Source of the DNA: Nonomuraea solani
GTDB taxonomy: Bacteria; Actinomycetota; Actinomycetes; Streptosporangiales; Streptosporangiaceae
NCBI RefSeq assembly: GCF_900108335.1
Contig: NZ_FNVT01000003.1
Span: 725,563-789,562, forward strand
Length of the DNA stretch: 64,000 nt
Direction: 5' to 3'
Shown here: positions 40,038 to 49,074 of the stretch, in pieces
Numbering within the stretch: the stretch's first letter is position 1
Layout of the letters: every line of letters begins with the position of its first letter
Made by a program: the position numbers and the translations under genes
Notes under the pieces: model-generated
Told to the model about the DNA's origin: nothing
Database searches by the model: none
Seen by the model: only the letters and a program-made list of their open reading frames with translations

Positions 40038-41867
40038 ATGACGACGATGACGGCCACGGGGGCACGTCAGCGGTCACGCGGCGGCGACGCCGTGCTGGCC
40101 GCCGGCCTGGTGATGGTCGCGGTACAGCTCGTGTGGAAGTTCGAGCTGGTCAGGCAGACCTATTTCCGGCAGGACGACTTCCACTACATCATCAGGGGCC
40201 AGGAGAGCGGCTTCACGTGGGACTACCTCATGTGGGTCGACGTGGGCCACCTGCTGCCCGGGGGCTTCGGCATCTCGTGGGCGATGGCGCGCCTCGGCGG
40301 CTACAACGAGGTGCTGGCGCACACGATGACGATCGCGCTGCAGGCCGGGGCGAGCCTGGCGCTGCTGCGGCTGCTGCGGCTGCTGTTCGGGGCCCGGCCG
40401 GCGATCCTGGTGCCGCTCGGGTTCTACCTGCTGACGCCCATGACGATCCCGTCGCTGTCGTGGTGGGCGGCGGTGCTGGAGACGCTGCCGCTGCAGCTCG
40501 CGCTGCCGATGGCGCTGTCGGCCCACATCCTGTACGTGCGCGACGGGCGGCTGCGGCACGTACTGGCGGCGTGCGCCTGGACGGTGTTCGGGCTGCTGTT
40601 CTTCGTCAAGGCGGCGTTCATCCCGGTGCTGATGTTCGTCGTCACCGTGGGCTGGCTGGGGGTGTCCTGGAAGCGGCTGTGGCGGGCGTGGGCGCCGTAC
40701 ACGGCGATCCTGGCGGCGTACTCGGTGGTGTTCTTCACGGGGCTCTACAGCTCCGTGCAGATCAACAACGCGACGCAGACGCCGGAGCTGCCCGACCTCG
40801 GGGTGGGCGTCGAATTCGCCTGGATCCTGGGCTCGCGCGGGCTGGTCCCGACGATGCTGGGCGGGCCGTGGGCGTGGCAGCCGATCGGGGACGACTACGC
40901 CATGGCCGCCACGCCCGGCCCGCTCGCCTGGGCGGCGCTCGGGGTCGCGGCCGTCGCGGTCGCGGTCACCGTGCGGATCCGGCGGCGGGCCTGGCTCGCC
41001 TGGCTGACGTTGCTGGGCTACTTCCTGCTGGCCGACGTCGTGCCGGTGCTGCTGGGGCGGATCGAGCTGCTCGGTCCTGGGGTGCTCGGCTACGAGCTGC
41101 GCTACCTGGCCGCCACGGCCATGGTCGCCGCCATCGTGATCGGGCTGGCCGTCATCCCGATGAACGGGGAGGAGTGGCCGCGTTCGCGGTTGACGTGGGC
41201 GTGGGTGCCGCTGGCGGCGGTGTTCACGGCGGGCTCGATCTGGTCGGTGACGGCCTACGCCGACCGGCCGCTCGGCAGGACCGCCAGGAGCTACGTGGAG
41301 ACGGCCAGGCTGGCGCTGTCACGCGTCCCGCCGGGCTCGCTCGTCCTGGACACGCACGTGCCGCCCACGGTCGCCGCCGCGGCCTTCTTCCACGAGTACG
41401 CCCGCCACTCCAAGCTGCTCGGCGTGCCCGACCGGAAGCCGGTGCGGTGGATGGAGCCGCTGACGGGCACCGTGCGGCACCCGCTGATGTTCGACGAACA
41501 GGGCCGCCTGCTGCCGGTGGCCATCGAGGGCACCCTGGTCCCGCAGGGCGCCACGTGCGTGCCCGTCGGCCCCAAGGAGGTCCGCTTCCCCCTCCCGAGC
41601 CCGCAGCCGGGCGGCGACTGGACGGTGCAGATCTCCTACCTGAACGGCACCGAGACCACCCTGTCCGTACGCCTCGGGCTCGGCCGCGCCACGGCGCCCG
41701 CGAGCAAGGGCCTGGGCAGGACGTTCACCCGGATCCAGGGCCAGGGCCCCGAGCTGGCCATCAGCGCGCCCGCCGGCTCCGGCGCCTGCGTCGGGGAGAT
41801 CAGGATCGGCCGCCCGGTCCCGGCCAAGAACGCCGCGCCCGTCCCCCCACAGGCCGTGGGGGGATAG
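40038..41867 (+). CDS. Polytopic membrane protein with GT-C-like Asp-Asp motif
   Basis: This 609-residue protein has about 11-12 membrane segments over the first 420 residues and a C-terminal outside domain with beta-strand character. The first loop reads RQTYFRQDDFHYIIRG, and the Asp-Asp pair resembles the catalytic acid site of GT-C glycosyltransferases that use lipid-phosphate sugars. ATG 40038 has GGGAGG upstream. It diverges from the other polytopic protein across 82 bases, which suggests joint regulation. Together with GT2 and aftD it fits an envelope glycan pathway. The specific transfer is unknown. Confidence 0.78.
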   Translation: MTTMTATGARQRSRGGDAVLAAGLVMVAVQLVWKFELVRQTYFRQDDFHYIIRGQESGFTWDYLMWVDVGHLLPGGFGISWAMARLGGYNEVLAHTMTIALQAGASLALLRLLRLLFGARPAILVPLGFYLLTPMTIPSLSWWAAVLETLPLQLALPMALSAHILYVRDGRLRHVLAACAWTVFGLLFFVKAAFIPVLMFVVTVGWLGVSWKRLWRAWAPYTAILAAYSVVFFTGLYSSVQINNATQTPELPDLGVGVEFAWILGSRGLVPTMLGGPWAWQPIGDDYAMAATPGPLAWAALGVAAVAVAVTVRIRRRAWLAWLTLLGYFLLADVVPVLLGRIELLGPGVLGYELRYLAATAMVAAIVIGLAVIPMNGEEWPRSRLTWAWVPLAAVFTAGSIWSVTAYADRPLGRTARSYVETARLALSRVPPGSLVLDTHVPPTVAAAAFFHEYARHSKLLGVPDRKPVRWMEPLTGTVRHPLMFDEQGRLLPVAIEGTLVPQGATCVPVGPKEVRFPLPSPQPGGDWTVQISYLNGTETTLSVRLGLGRATAPASKGLGRTFTRIQGQGPELAISAPAGSGACVGEIRIGRPVPAKNAAPVPPQAVGG

Positions 41868-41881
41868 GCCCGGCCGATCGC

Positions 41882-44059
41882 CTACTTGCCCGGCTCGGGG
41901 TCTCTGGGCAGGCCGAGCATGCGCTCGGCGATGATGTTGAGCTGCACCTCGGTGGTGCCGCCGTAGATGGTCATCGCCCTGGTCGCCAGCACCGCCCGGT
42001 TCCAGTAGCCGGCGTCGCCGAGCTTCATGTCGGCGGCCACCACGGCGGCGGCGCCGAGCAGCTCGACGGCGGTCTCCGATACGTGCTGGGCGTGGGAGGT
42101 GGACAGCAGCTTGCGTACGGAGGCGTCCGCGCCCGGCTCGGACCCGGCGAGCTGCTTGAGCGTGACCCGCAGCGACAGCGCGTTGATCGAGTGCCCCTCG
42201 CAGACCACCTCGGCCACCCGCTGGGCCTCGACCGGCGTCAGCTCCCGCCCCAGCCGGCCGATCAGGCCCAGCAGGTCGCTCACGGACGCGCCGGTGCCGC
42301 CCGAGCCGGACGACAGCGAGACCCGCTCGTTGGACAGCGTGTTGCGGGCCACCTTCCAGCCCTGGCCGACCTCGCCCACGACCAGGTCGTCCGGCACGAA
42401 CACGTCGTCGAGGAAGACCTCGTTGAACAGGTTCTCGCCGGTCATCTCGGTCAGCGGCTTCACCGTGACGCCTGGGGCCTTCATGTCGACCAGGAAGTAC
42501 GTGATGCCCTCGTGCTTGGAGCCCTCGCTGGAGTTGCGGGCGATGCAGATGCCCCACTCGGCCACGTGGGCGACCGAGGTCCAGACCTTCTGGCCGTTGA
42601 GCCTCCAGCCGCCCTCGACGCGCTCGGCCTTCATCTGCAGCGAGGCCAGGTCGGACCCGGCGTCCGGCTCGGAGAAGAGCTGGCACCAGATCATCTCGCC
42701 GCTGAGCGTCTTGGGCAGGAAGCGTTCCTGCTGCTCGGGCGTGCCGTACGCGGCGATGGACGGCACCACCCAGGCACCGATGATCATCTGCGGCAGGCGT
42801 ACCTTGGCGGCCTTGAGCTCCTGGGCGATGAGCACCTGCTCCAGCGGCCTGGCGTCGCGGCCCCACGGCTTCGGCAGGTGTGACATCACGAACCCGCGGC
42901 CGGCCAGGGCCCGCTTCTGCTCCTTGCCCTCCAGCGCGGCCATCTCCGCGACCTCGGCGCGGATCGACTCGCGCAGCTCCTCGGCGTCCTCGGGGAGGTC
43001 GATCTCCATCTCACGGGCCACGCCCCGCAGGGAGAGCGCGGCCACGGTGGCGGCCCACTCGCCCGACGAGCCGAGCAGGGCGCGCAAGGTGAGCGCGCGG
43101 CGGTAGTAGAGGTGGACGTCGTGCTCGAAGGTGTAGCCGATGCCGCCGAAGGTCTGGATCGCGTCCTTCGCGCACCGCACGGCGCCGTCGGGGGCCATCA
43201 CCCCGGCCACGGCGGCGGCGAACTCCAGCTCTTCACCCTCCGCGCGGGTGGCGTCCCAGACCGTGGCCCTGGCCTGCTCCAGCGCGACCAGCATGCGGGA
43301 GAGCTTGTGCTTGATGCCCTGGAACTGGCCGATCGGGCGGCCGAACTGGACGCGTACCTTGGCGTAGCCGGCCGCGGCCGTGACGCACCACGAGGCCAGG
43401 CCCGCCGCCTCGGCGCCGAGCACGATCGCGGCGAGGTGGCGCACGTCGGAGCTCTCGACGCCGCCCAGGATGCCCTCGGCGGGAACGGTCACCTCCGACA
43501 GCTCCACCTTGGCCACCGGCCTGGTCACGTCGAGCGACCTGATCTCGGTGACGGTGGCGGCGGAGGCGTCGATGAGGATCCACTCCTCGCCCTCGTCCGT
43601 GGCCACCGGCAGCACCAGCACATCGGCCAGCGAGCCGCCCAGCACGGGCTCGGCCGTGCCGGAGACGACCAGCGAGCCGTCCTCGGTGCGAGTGCCGCGC
43701 AGCGCCCCGGTCAGCGCGACGGCCCCGGTGAGGGTGCCGTCGGCGAGCGACTCCAGGTGCTCGGGGCGCTTGGAGGCGTTGATCACCGCACTGGCCAGCA
43801 CGGTGGGCACGTAGGGCCCCGGGGCCATGCGCTCGGCCAGCGCCTCGACGGCCACGGCCGCCTCCAGCAGCCCGTAGCCGGAACCGCCGTACTCCTCGGG
43901 CAGGTGCAGGCCGAGCAGCCCCTGCTCGGCGAGGCCCGGCCAGAACGGGGGGCGCCCGTCGGCCCCGGCGCGCAGCAGCTCCGAGGGGATGTTCCGCTCC
44001 GCCCAGCCGCTCACCGACTCGTGGAGTGCCTCGTGCTCCTCGCTCAACCCGATCGCCAT
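41882..44059 (-). CDS. Double-length acyl-CoA dehydrogenase (FadE34-like fusion)
   Basis: This 725-residue protein contains two acyl-CoA dehydrogenase units in one chain. The first half contains FGRPIGQFQGIKHKLSRMLV and FGGIGYTFEHDVHLYYRRA. The second contains CQLFSEPDAGSDLASLQMKA, the FAD site WRLNGQKVWTSVAHVAEWG and TIYGGTTEVQLNIIAERMLG. Steroid-CoA dehydrogenases are usually alpha-2-beta-2 heterotetramers, and FadE34 of M. tuberculosis is a fused example of about 711 residues. The canonical catalytic Glu position (IYEGT in MCAD) is Gly here, so the base must lie elsewhere. ATG 44059 has GGAGG upstream. A palindrome lies 36-48 bases before the start. Confidence 0.92.
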   Translation of the reverse strand: MAIGLSEEHEALHESVSGWAERNIPSELLRAGADGRPPFWPGLAEQGLLGLHLPEEYGGSGYGLLEAAVAVEALAERMAPGPYVPTVLASAVINASKRPEHLESLADGTLTGAVALTGALRGTRTEDGSLVVSGTAEPVLGGSLADVLVLPVATDEGEEWILIDASAATVTEIRSLDVTRPVAKVELSEVTVPAEGILGGVESSDVRHLAAIVLGAEAAGLASWCVTAAAGYAKVRVQFGRPIGQFQGIKHKLSRMLVALEQARATVWDATRAEGEELEFAAAVAGVMAPDGAVRCAKDAIQTFGGIGYTFEHDVHLYYRRALTLRALLGSSGEWAATVAALSLRGVAREMEIDLPEDAEELRESIRAEVAEMAALEGKEQKRALAGRGFVMSHLPKPWGRDARPLEQVLIAQELKAAKVRLPQMIIGAWVVPSIAAYGTPEQQERFLPKTLSGEMIWCQLFSEPDAGSDLASLQMKAERVEGGWRLNGQKVWTSVAHVAEWGICIARNSSEGSKHEGITYFLVDMKAPGVTVKPLTEMTGENLFNEVFLDDVFVPDDLVVGEVGQGWKVARNTLSNERVSLSSGSGGTGASVSDLLGLIGRLGRELTPVEAQRVAEVVCEGHSINALSLRVTLKQLAGSEPGADASVRKLLSTSHAQHVSETAVELLGAAAVVAADMKLGDAGYWNRAVLATRAMTIYGGTTEVQLNIIAERMLGLPRDPEPGK

Positions 44060-44094
44060 GTGTTCATCCTCCAGCCAGGTCCAGGTCTATGCCC

Positions 44095-44107
44095 AGAACC
44101 ATATTCT
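44095..44107. promoter_or_regulatory. AGAAC-CAT-ATTCT palindrome upstream of the acyl-CoA dehydrogenase
   Basis: This 13-base dyad has arms AGAAC and ATTCT. It shares length and arms with the site before the FadD gene at 45313-45325. It resembles the KstR arms AGAAC/GTTCT but with a 3-base instead of a 2-base centre. A second near-palindrome, CTAGAGCATGCTTCTGG, lies directly beside it at 44106-44122. Confidence 0.4.
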
Positions 44108-44123
44108 AGAGCATGCTTCTGGC

Positions 44124-45260
44124 CTAGAGCGGACGAACCTGCGCGGCGATGGTGTTCAGGTCGCGCCAGCGCTGCTTGTTCGACTCGGGAATAGAGCCCA
44201 GCAGCATCGCCGGCTTCGTCTTGCCCACCTCGACGACGGTCACCACGGCCTGGGCCTCCTGCTCCTTGCCGCCCAGGATGTAGGTGACCTTGTAGGCGAG
44301 CGTCCAGCCCTTGCCGACCGGGATCTTCTTGGAGGCGTTCCACGCGTCGAGCTTGGCGCCCGCGGGATACTGCGTGCGGATCGACCAGCGGGCGGCCTCG
44401 GCGGCGAGCGCGCGGTAGTCGGCGTTCGTGGAGGGCTTCTTCTCCGGCGACTCACCCGGGTACATGGCCGAGGCGATCACGGTGTGCGGGGCCGCCACCT
44501 TCCCGATGCGCTGCGCGATCGAGAACGGCGGGAACGACTTGGCCTTCCACGGCGAGGCCAGCCTCGGGTAGGTGATGCCGACGGACTTGTCGGTGATCAG
44601 GCCGGTGACCACGGACGCCGTGCCGGACAACTGGGCGTACGCCTTGCTCGCCGGCACCGGCGGCAGCACGACCGGGCTCACCGTGGGGGTCGCGCTGGCC
44701 GACGGCGAGGGGGTGGCGGTGGTGGGCACGGGGGCGACGCGGACGACCTGCTCGCCCTCCGGTTGGTTGGTGGGCACGTCACCGGAGAAGACCACGAAGA
44801 TCAGCACGACGGCCAGGACGGTCGCCAGGATGGCGCCGAGCAGGTAGACGGCCTTGATCGGGATGTCGCCGAGACCGCGCGACGGGGGCTTGGCGGGGAG
44901 CGGCGCCATGGGCTGCGGGCCGGGCTGCGCGAACGGCTGCGCGGCGGGCCGGTGCGCCTGCCCCCCGACCGGGCCCGGGCCCGGTGCCGGCCGTGGCGGC
45001 GGCCACACGGGGGTCCCGGCCGGAACCGGCAGCCCACCCTGAGGCGGGGTCTGTGCGGGGGCCTGGTTCTGCGGCGGGGTCTGGTTCTGAGGCGGGGTCT
45101 GCGTGGGGGCCTGGTTCTGACCTGCGGGCCTTATCGGGCTGGACGGACCTGGCGCCGGAGGCTTGGCGATCCGGATCGTCTCCTCCGCGGGCAGGACGAT
45201 CTTGCGGAACGGTGTCGTGGGTGAGTCATACGCAGGTCGCTCGTCGCCGTCATCCGCCAT
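44124..45260 (-). CDS. Proline-rich single-pass membrane protein with extracytoplasmic domain
   Basis: This 378-residue protein has three parts: a Pro/Gln-rich cytoplasmic N-terminus (repeats such as PTQTPPQNQTPPQNQAP), one membrane segment at about 135-157 (AVYLLGAILATVLAVVLIFVVF), and a Ser/Thr/Pro stalk leading to an outside domain of about 170 residues. That domain contains YPRLASPWKAKSFPPFSIAQRIG and ends SNKQRWRDLNTIAAQVRPL. I do not recognise a named family. Similar proteins are common in Streptosporangiales. ATG 45260 is the first start of the conserved frame. It diverges from a FadD gene. Confidence 0.8.
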   Translation of the reverse strand: MADDGDERPAYDSPTTPFRKIVLPAEETIRIAKPPAPGPSSPIRPAGQNQAPTQTPPQNQTPPQNQAPAQTPPQGGLPVPAGTPVWPPPRPAPGPGPVGGQAHRPAAQPFAQPGPQPMAPLPAKPPSRGLGDIPIKAVYLLGAILATVLAVVLIFVVFSGDVPTNQPEGEQVVRVAPVPTTATPSPSASATPTVSPVVLPPVPASKAYAQLSGTASVVTGLITDKSVGITYPRLASPWKAKSFPPFSIAQRIGKVAAPHTVIASAMYPGESPEKKPSTNADYRALAAEAARWSIRTQYPAGAKLDAWNASKKIPVGKGWTLAYKVTYILGGKEQEAQAVVTVVEVGKTKPAMLLGSIPESNKQRWRDLNTIAAQVRPL

Positions 45261-45312
45261 GGCCTTCAGGTTACGTCACCGCGGAGGAGGATAATTCCCC
45301 TATTCCCCCTGC

Positions 45313-45325
45313 AGAATCTAATTCT
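45313..45325. promoter_or_regulatory. AGAAT-CTA-ATTCT palindrome upstream of FadD
   Basis: This perfect 5-3-5 dyad, extended by a C/G pair to CAGAAT-CTA-ATTCTG (45312-45326), ends 15 bases before the FadD start codon. It has the same architecture as the site before the acyl-CoA dehydrogenase 1.2 kb away. It probably is the operator of a TetR-type repressor. Confidence 0.45.
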
Positions 45326-45340
45326 GTATGGTCGGCGGAC

Positions 45341-46771
45341 ATGAGGGGTTTCTACGAGATCGCCGCCGACGACCCTGAACGCCCCGCCCTCCTCGGTGAC
45401 GAGGGCACTACCTACGGAGAGCTGCTCGCCCTGGCGAACCGCGCCTCCAACGGCCTGACCTCACGCGGAACCGCCCCGGGCGACTGCGTGGTGACCGTGC
45501 TGAGGAACGGGCTCGACGCCCTGACGATGATGCTGGCGACGTACCAGATCGGGGCCTATCTCGTTCCGGTCAACTGGCACTTCACGGCCGAGGAGATCGA
45601 CTACATCGTGGCCGACTGCGGGGCCGGGGTGACGATCTCGCCGGGGACCCTCACGGTCGGCGAGCTCGTGGCGGGGCAGCCGGACACCGCCCCCGCCCAC
45701 CGCCGGGCCGGGTCCATGATGCTCTACACCTCGGGCACCACCGGACGGCCCAAGGGGGTGCGGCGGCGGCTGCTGGACCTGACGCCGGAGGAGCTGTACC
45801 CGATCCTGATGCGCAAGAGCTGGCGGCACTTCGGGCTGCCGATGGGCGGCGTGCACCTGGTGTGCTCGCAGCTCTACCACTCGGCGCCGTACGGGCAGGC
45901 GATGATGGCGCTGCAGCTCGGGCACACGATCGTGGCGCCCGAGCGGTTCGAGGCGGCGGCCGCGCTGGAGCTGGTCGAGCGCCATCGGGTGACGAACGCG
46001 TTCATGGTGCCCACGATGTTCCACCGGCTGCTGGCGGTGCCGGAGCGGGCGTCGTACGACCTGTCGTCCCTCACCCACCTCTACCACGGGGCCGCGCCCT
46101 GCCCGCCGGCCACCAAGCAGGCCATGATCGACTGGCTGGGCCCCGTGGTGTGGGAGTACTACGGCTCCACGGAGGCGGCCGTGGCGACCATGGTGTCGTC
46201 GGAGGAGTGGCTGGCCAGGCCGGGCACGGTCGGCAAGGCCCTGGACGGGATGACGTTCACGATCGTCGGGGAGGACGGCAGGGAGGCCGCGCCCGGCGAG
46301 CCCGGGCTGGTCTACATCGGCGGGATCAACCGCTTCGAGTACCACGGCGACCCGGACAAGACGGCGGCCTCCATGCGCGGCCAGGACTACACGCCCGGCG
46401 ACATCGGCTACCTCGACGACGACGGCTACCTGTTCCTGCTGGACCGGCGGACCGACCTGATCATCTCCGGCGGGGTCAACATCTATCCGGCCGAGATCGA
46501 GGCGGCGCTGCTGGAACACCCGTCGGTGGCCGACGTGGCGGTGATCGGGGTCCCCGATCCCGAATGGGGACACAAGGTCGTGGCCCTCGTCCAGCCGGTG
46601 ACCGGGATCCCGGGCGGTGACGAGCTCACGGCCGAGCTGCTGCGGCACTGCGCGCCCCGGCTGGCCCGGCTCAAGCATCCACGGGTGATCGAGTACCGGG
46701 AGTCGCTGCCCCGAACACCGACGGGGAAGCTCAGCAGGCGGAACGTCCGGGAGGCGTATCTTTCCCGCTGA
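45341..46771 (+). CDS. Acyl-CoA synthetase (FadD family)
   Basis: This 476-residue adenylate-forming ligase has P-loop MLYTSGTTGRPKGVRRR, YYGSTEAAVATM, GDIGYLDDDGYLFLLDRRTD, IISGGVNIYPAEIEAAL and the C-terminal Lys in TPTGKLSRRNVREAYL. Its blocks are closely similar to the FadD at 24733-26280, so the two are probably paralogues acting on related acids. ATG 45341 begins exactly at the family start; longer frames cross the divergent gene. It is followed 18 bases later by the HtrA-like gene. A perfect palindrome lies just upstream of the start. Confidence 0.92.
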   Translation: MRGFYEIAADDPERPALLGDEGTTYGELLALANRASNGLTSRGTAPGDCVVTVLRNGLDALTMMLATYQIGAYLVPVNWHFTAEEIDYIVADCGAGVTISPGTLTVGELVAGQPDTAPAHRRAGSMMLYTSGTTGRPKGVRRRLLDLTPEELYPILMRKSWRHFGLPMGGVHLVCSQLYHSAPYGQAMMALQLGHTIVAPERFEAAAALELVERHRVTNAFMVPTMFHRLLAVPERASYDLSSLTHLYHGAAPCPPATKQAMIDWLGPVVWEYYGSTEAAVATMVSSEEWLARPGTVGKALDGMTFTIVGEDGREAAPGEPGLVYIGGINRFEYHGDPDKTAASMRGQDYTPGDIGYLDDDGYLFLLDRRTDLIISGGVNIYPAEIEAALLEHPSVADVAVIGVPDPEWGHKVVALVQPVTGIPGGDELTAELLRHCAPRLARLKHPRVIEYRESLPRTPTGKLSRRNVREAYLSR

Positions 46772-46789
46772 GCTGGGCAGGAGCCCCCC

Positions 46790-47851
46790 ATGAGGGAGCT
46801 CGCCGCAGGTCTGGCCGCCGCCGTCGTACTGATCGCCGCCTGCGGGCCGCCTCCCCCCGCGACCCGGAGCACCGCCACGCCGTCGTCGGCCCGGCCCACG
46901 CCGTCTCCGACGGCCTCCCTGCACTCGCTGGAGGCGGCGTACGAGCGGGTCATCACGAACGTCCTGCCGTCCATCGTGCAGATCACCACCAAGGTCGGCC
47001 TCGGCTCCGGCATCGTCTTCGACTCCAGCGGCCACATCGTCACCAACGCCCACGTGGTCGGCCAGGCCAAACAGATGAACGTGACGATCGCCACGGGCGG
47101 CGCCGCGCGGTCGGCCAGGCTGGTCAAGTCCTTCGCCGCCGGCGACCTGGCGGTGATCAAGGTGGACAAGCCCGACGGGCTGCGGCCGGCGAAGTTCGGC
47201 GACTCCGCCAAGCTGCGCGTGGGGCAGATCGTGCTCGCCATGGGCAACCCGCTGGGCCTGTCGGGCAGCGTCACGAACGGCATCGTCTCGGCTCTGGGCC
47301 GCACGGTCACCGAGCCGCAGAACCCCGGCTCGCCGGGCGCCACCATCGCCGGGGCCATCCAGACCTCGGCCGCGATCAACCCGGGCAACAGCGGCGGCGC
47401 GCTCGTGGACCTGTCGGGCCAGGTGATCGGCATTCCGACGCTCGCGGCCACGGACCCGGAGCTGGGCGGCGGCGCCGCGCCGGGCATCGGCTTCGCGATC
47501 CCGAGCAACACGGCGACCGACATCGCCGCCCAGATCGTCAAATACGGCAAGGTCACCAACACCCACCGGGCCGCGCTCGGCATCCGGGGCAGCACGGTCG
47601 TCGGCTCGGACGGTCAGCCCAGCGGGGTCGCGGTGGCCACGATCGAGCCGGGTGGGGCCGCGCAGAAGGCCGGCATCGAGGCCGGCGACACGATCGTCTC
47701 GATCAACGGCAAGGAGACGCCCACGATGGCGCAGCTCGCGGAGTTGCTCACGACCCTGCGGCCCGGCGCCCGGGTCAAGGTGGGCGTGACCCGGCCGGAC
47801 GACACCCAGGAGACCGTCAACGTCACGCTGGGCCAGTTGCCGGGCGAGTGA
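46790..47851 (+). CDS. HtrA/DegP-like serine protease, probable lipoprotein
   Basis: This 353-residue S1C protease has a lipobox (VVLIAAC, Cys18), so it is probably anchored outside the membrane. A Ser/Thr/Pro linker follows. The trypsin-like domain has an intact triad: His88 (VTNAHVV), Asp119 (AAGDLAVIKV) and Ser201 (NPGNSGGAL). One PDZ domain covers about residues 255-350 (EPGGAAQKAGIEAGDTIVSING). It would degrade or chaperone damaged secreted proteins. ATG 46790 lies 18 bases after the FadD stop. Its 3' end meets the convergent OmpA gene with almost no gap. Confidence 0.93.
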   Translation: MRELAAGLAAAVVLIAACGPPPPATRSTATPSSARPTPSPTASLHSLEAAYERVITNVLPSIVQITTKVGLGSGIVFDSSGHIVTNAHVVGQAKQMNVTIATGGAARSARLVKSFAAGDLAVIKVDKPDGLRPAKFGDSAKLRVGQIVLAMGNPLGLSGSVTNGIVSALGRTVTEPQNPGSPGATIAGAIQTSAAINPGNSGGALVDLSGQVIGIPTLAATDPELGGGAAPGIGFAIPSNTATDIAAQIVKYGKVTNTHRAALGIRGSTVVGSDGQPSGVAVATIEPGGAAQKAGIEAGDTIVSINGKETPTMAQLAELLTTLRPGARVKVGVTRPDDTQETVNVTLGQLPGE

Positions 47852-47852
47852 G

Positions 47853-48395
47853 TCACTGCCTGGCGGTGAAGACGATCTCTACGCGACGGTTCTTGGCGCG
47901 GTTCTTCGCCACGGGCTTGCCGTCGATCAGGTTGGGCAGTTTGGGCCGGGTCTCGCCGTACCCCTGAGCCTGGAGGGTGACGCCCGCGCCGGCCAGGTGG
48001 CCGCGCATGACGGCCTCCACGGCCTGCGCCCGCCGCCGCGACAACGTCACGTTGTACGCGTCCGCGCCCTGGTCGTCCGTGTGCCCCTCGATCCTGACGA
48101 CGCCGCCCGCGCTCTCGGCCTCGACCCTGCCGGCCACCTTCGCCAGCCGCTGCCTGGCCTTGGCGTTCAGCGTCCACTTGTCCAGCGCGAACAGCACGTC
48201 GCTGGTCACCGACACCGTCACCTCCCGGCCCTGCTTGGACTCGCTCTCCGTGCCGTCCATCGACTCGATCTCGCCGACGATGTCCTCGACGGGCAGCACC
48301 AGGTCCTCGATCGCGCCGTTGGCGTCGGCCGGCACGCTGGGCTGCGGCGTCGGTGACAGGACGAGGACCAGGGCGGCGCTAAGAGATCGGAACAT
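47853..48395 (-). CDS. OmpA C-terminal domain protein
   Basis: This 180-residue secreted protein has a short N-terminal hydrophobic stretch (MFRSLSAALVLVLSPTPQPSV) as signal peptide. An OmpA/MotB-like peptidoglycan-binding domain runs from about residue 60 (DVLFALDKWTLNAKARQRL) through RIEGHTDDQGADAYNVTLSRRRAQAV to KNRAKNRRVEIVF. It should bind cell-wall peptide stems. The start at 48395 lies inside the end of the upstream lipoprotein gene (17-base overlap), showing translational coupling. Together they may form an envelope unit. Confidence 0.9.
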   Translation of the reverse strand: MFRSLSAALVLVLSPTPQPSVPADANGAIEDLVLPVEDIVGEIESMDGTESESKQGREVTVSVTSDVLFALDKWTLNAKARQRLAKVAGRVEAESAGGVVRIEGHTDDQGADAYNVTLSRRRAQAVEAVMRGHLAGAGVTLQAQGYGETRPKLPNLIDGKPVAKNRAKNRRVEIVFTARQ

Positions 48396-48960
48396 CGGTG
48401 ATCACGCCGATCATGGGCATCTCGATGTTGAGCTTCGTGACGTCCGCGGGCGGGGCCGCGAACACCGCGTACAGGGTGGACGCCTCGTCCTTCTCCAGGA
48501 ACTGGCCCTGGGTGCCCGAGCACACGCACTCCGCGTCCTCGCCGGTGCCGTTGCGGGCCGTACGGTAGCGCTTGGCGTTGACCGGGTCGATCAGCGAGAC
48601 GGCCGAGACGGTGAAGTCGAGCGGCGCCGTGCCCATGCCGTTGTGCACGTTGACCTTGCCGTCGGTGGCGGTGATCGTCCAGTTGAGGGTGAGGGTCTTG
48701 CCCTGGCGCTTGAGCGCGGTGATGTCCGCCCGGGCCTTGCCGTACATGTCGCCCGCGCCGACGCTGGCCTCGCGGGTGGCGATCACGCTGTCGGGCTGGG
48801 CCGTCTGCTGGGGTGCCCGTTCGGGGGTGGCGGACGTGACCTGCTCCGGCGTGGCGGCCGGCGGCTGCTGCTCCTCGCCACCGCCGCCCTGCTGACCGGG
48901 GAGCACGCCGCAGCCTGCCAGCGCGACGGCCGCGACAGCCAGCGCGATCGTCTTTCGCAT
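48379..48960 (-). CDS. Hypothetical lipoprotein
   Basis: This 193-residue protein has a clear lipoprotein signal peptide (MRKTIALAVAAVALAGCG, lipobox LAGC, Cys17). A Gln/Pro-rich linker leads to a domain with strands such as KTLTLNWTITATDGKVNVHNG. This is an immunoglobulin-like pattern seen in DUF4352-type proteins, but I am not sure of the family. It is coupled to the OmpA-domain gene by overlap, which suggests both work at the cell wall. The promoter lies in the 114-base gap before it. Confidence 0.82.
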   Translation of the reverse strand: MRKTIALAVAAVALAGCGVLPGQQGGGGEEQQPPAATPEQVTSATPERAPQQTAQPDSVIATREASVGAGDMYGKARADITALKRQGKTLTLNWTITATDGKVNVHNGMGTAPLDFTVSAVSLIDPVNAKRYRTARNGTGEDAECVCSGTQGQFLEKDEASTLYAVFAAPPADVTKLNIEMPMIGVITDVPIS

Positions 48961-49074
48961 GATGTGTTCACCTTCGTCGTCGGGGTTGTGCCCTCACCGT
49001 AGGGAAGCGACCTTCAGGATCCGCATAGTCCCCACCCAGGGCCGTCAAACCCTCCCATAGTTCGCTTTAGGGTC

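Noticed and set aside
38609..42883. Plus-strand frame of 1424 codons crossing several genes
   Set aside because: It runs out of frame through three recognisable genes on both strands and has only Arg/Pro/Gly-rich sequence.
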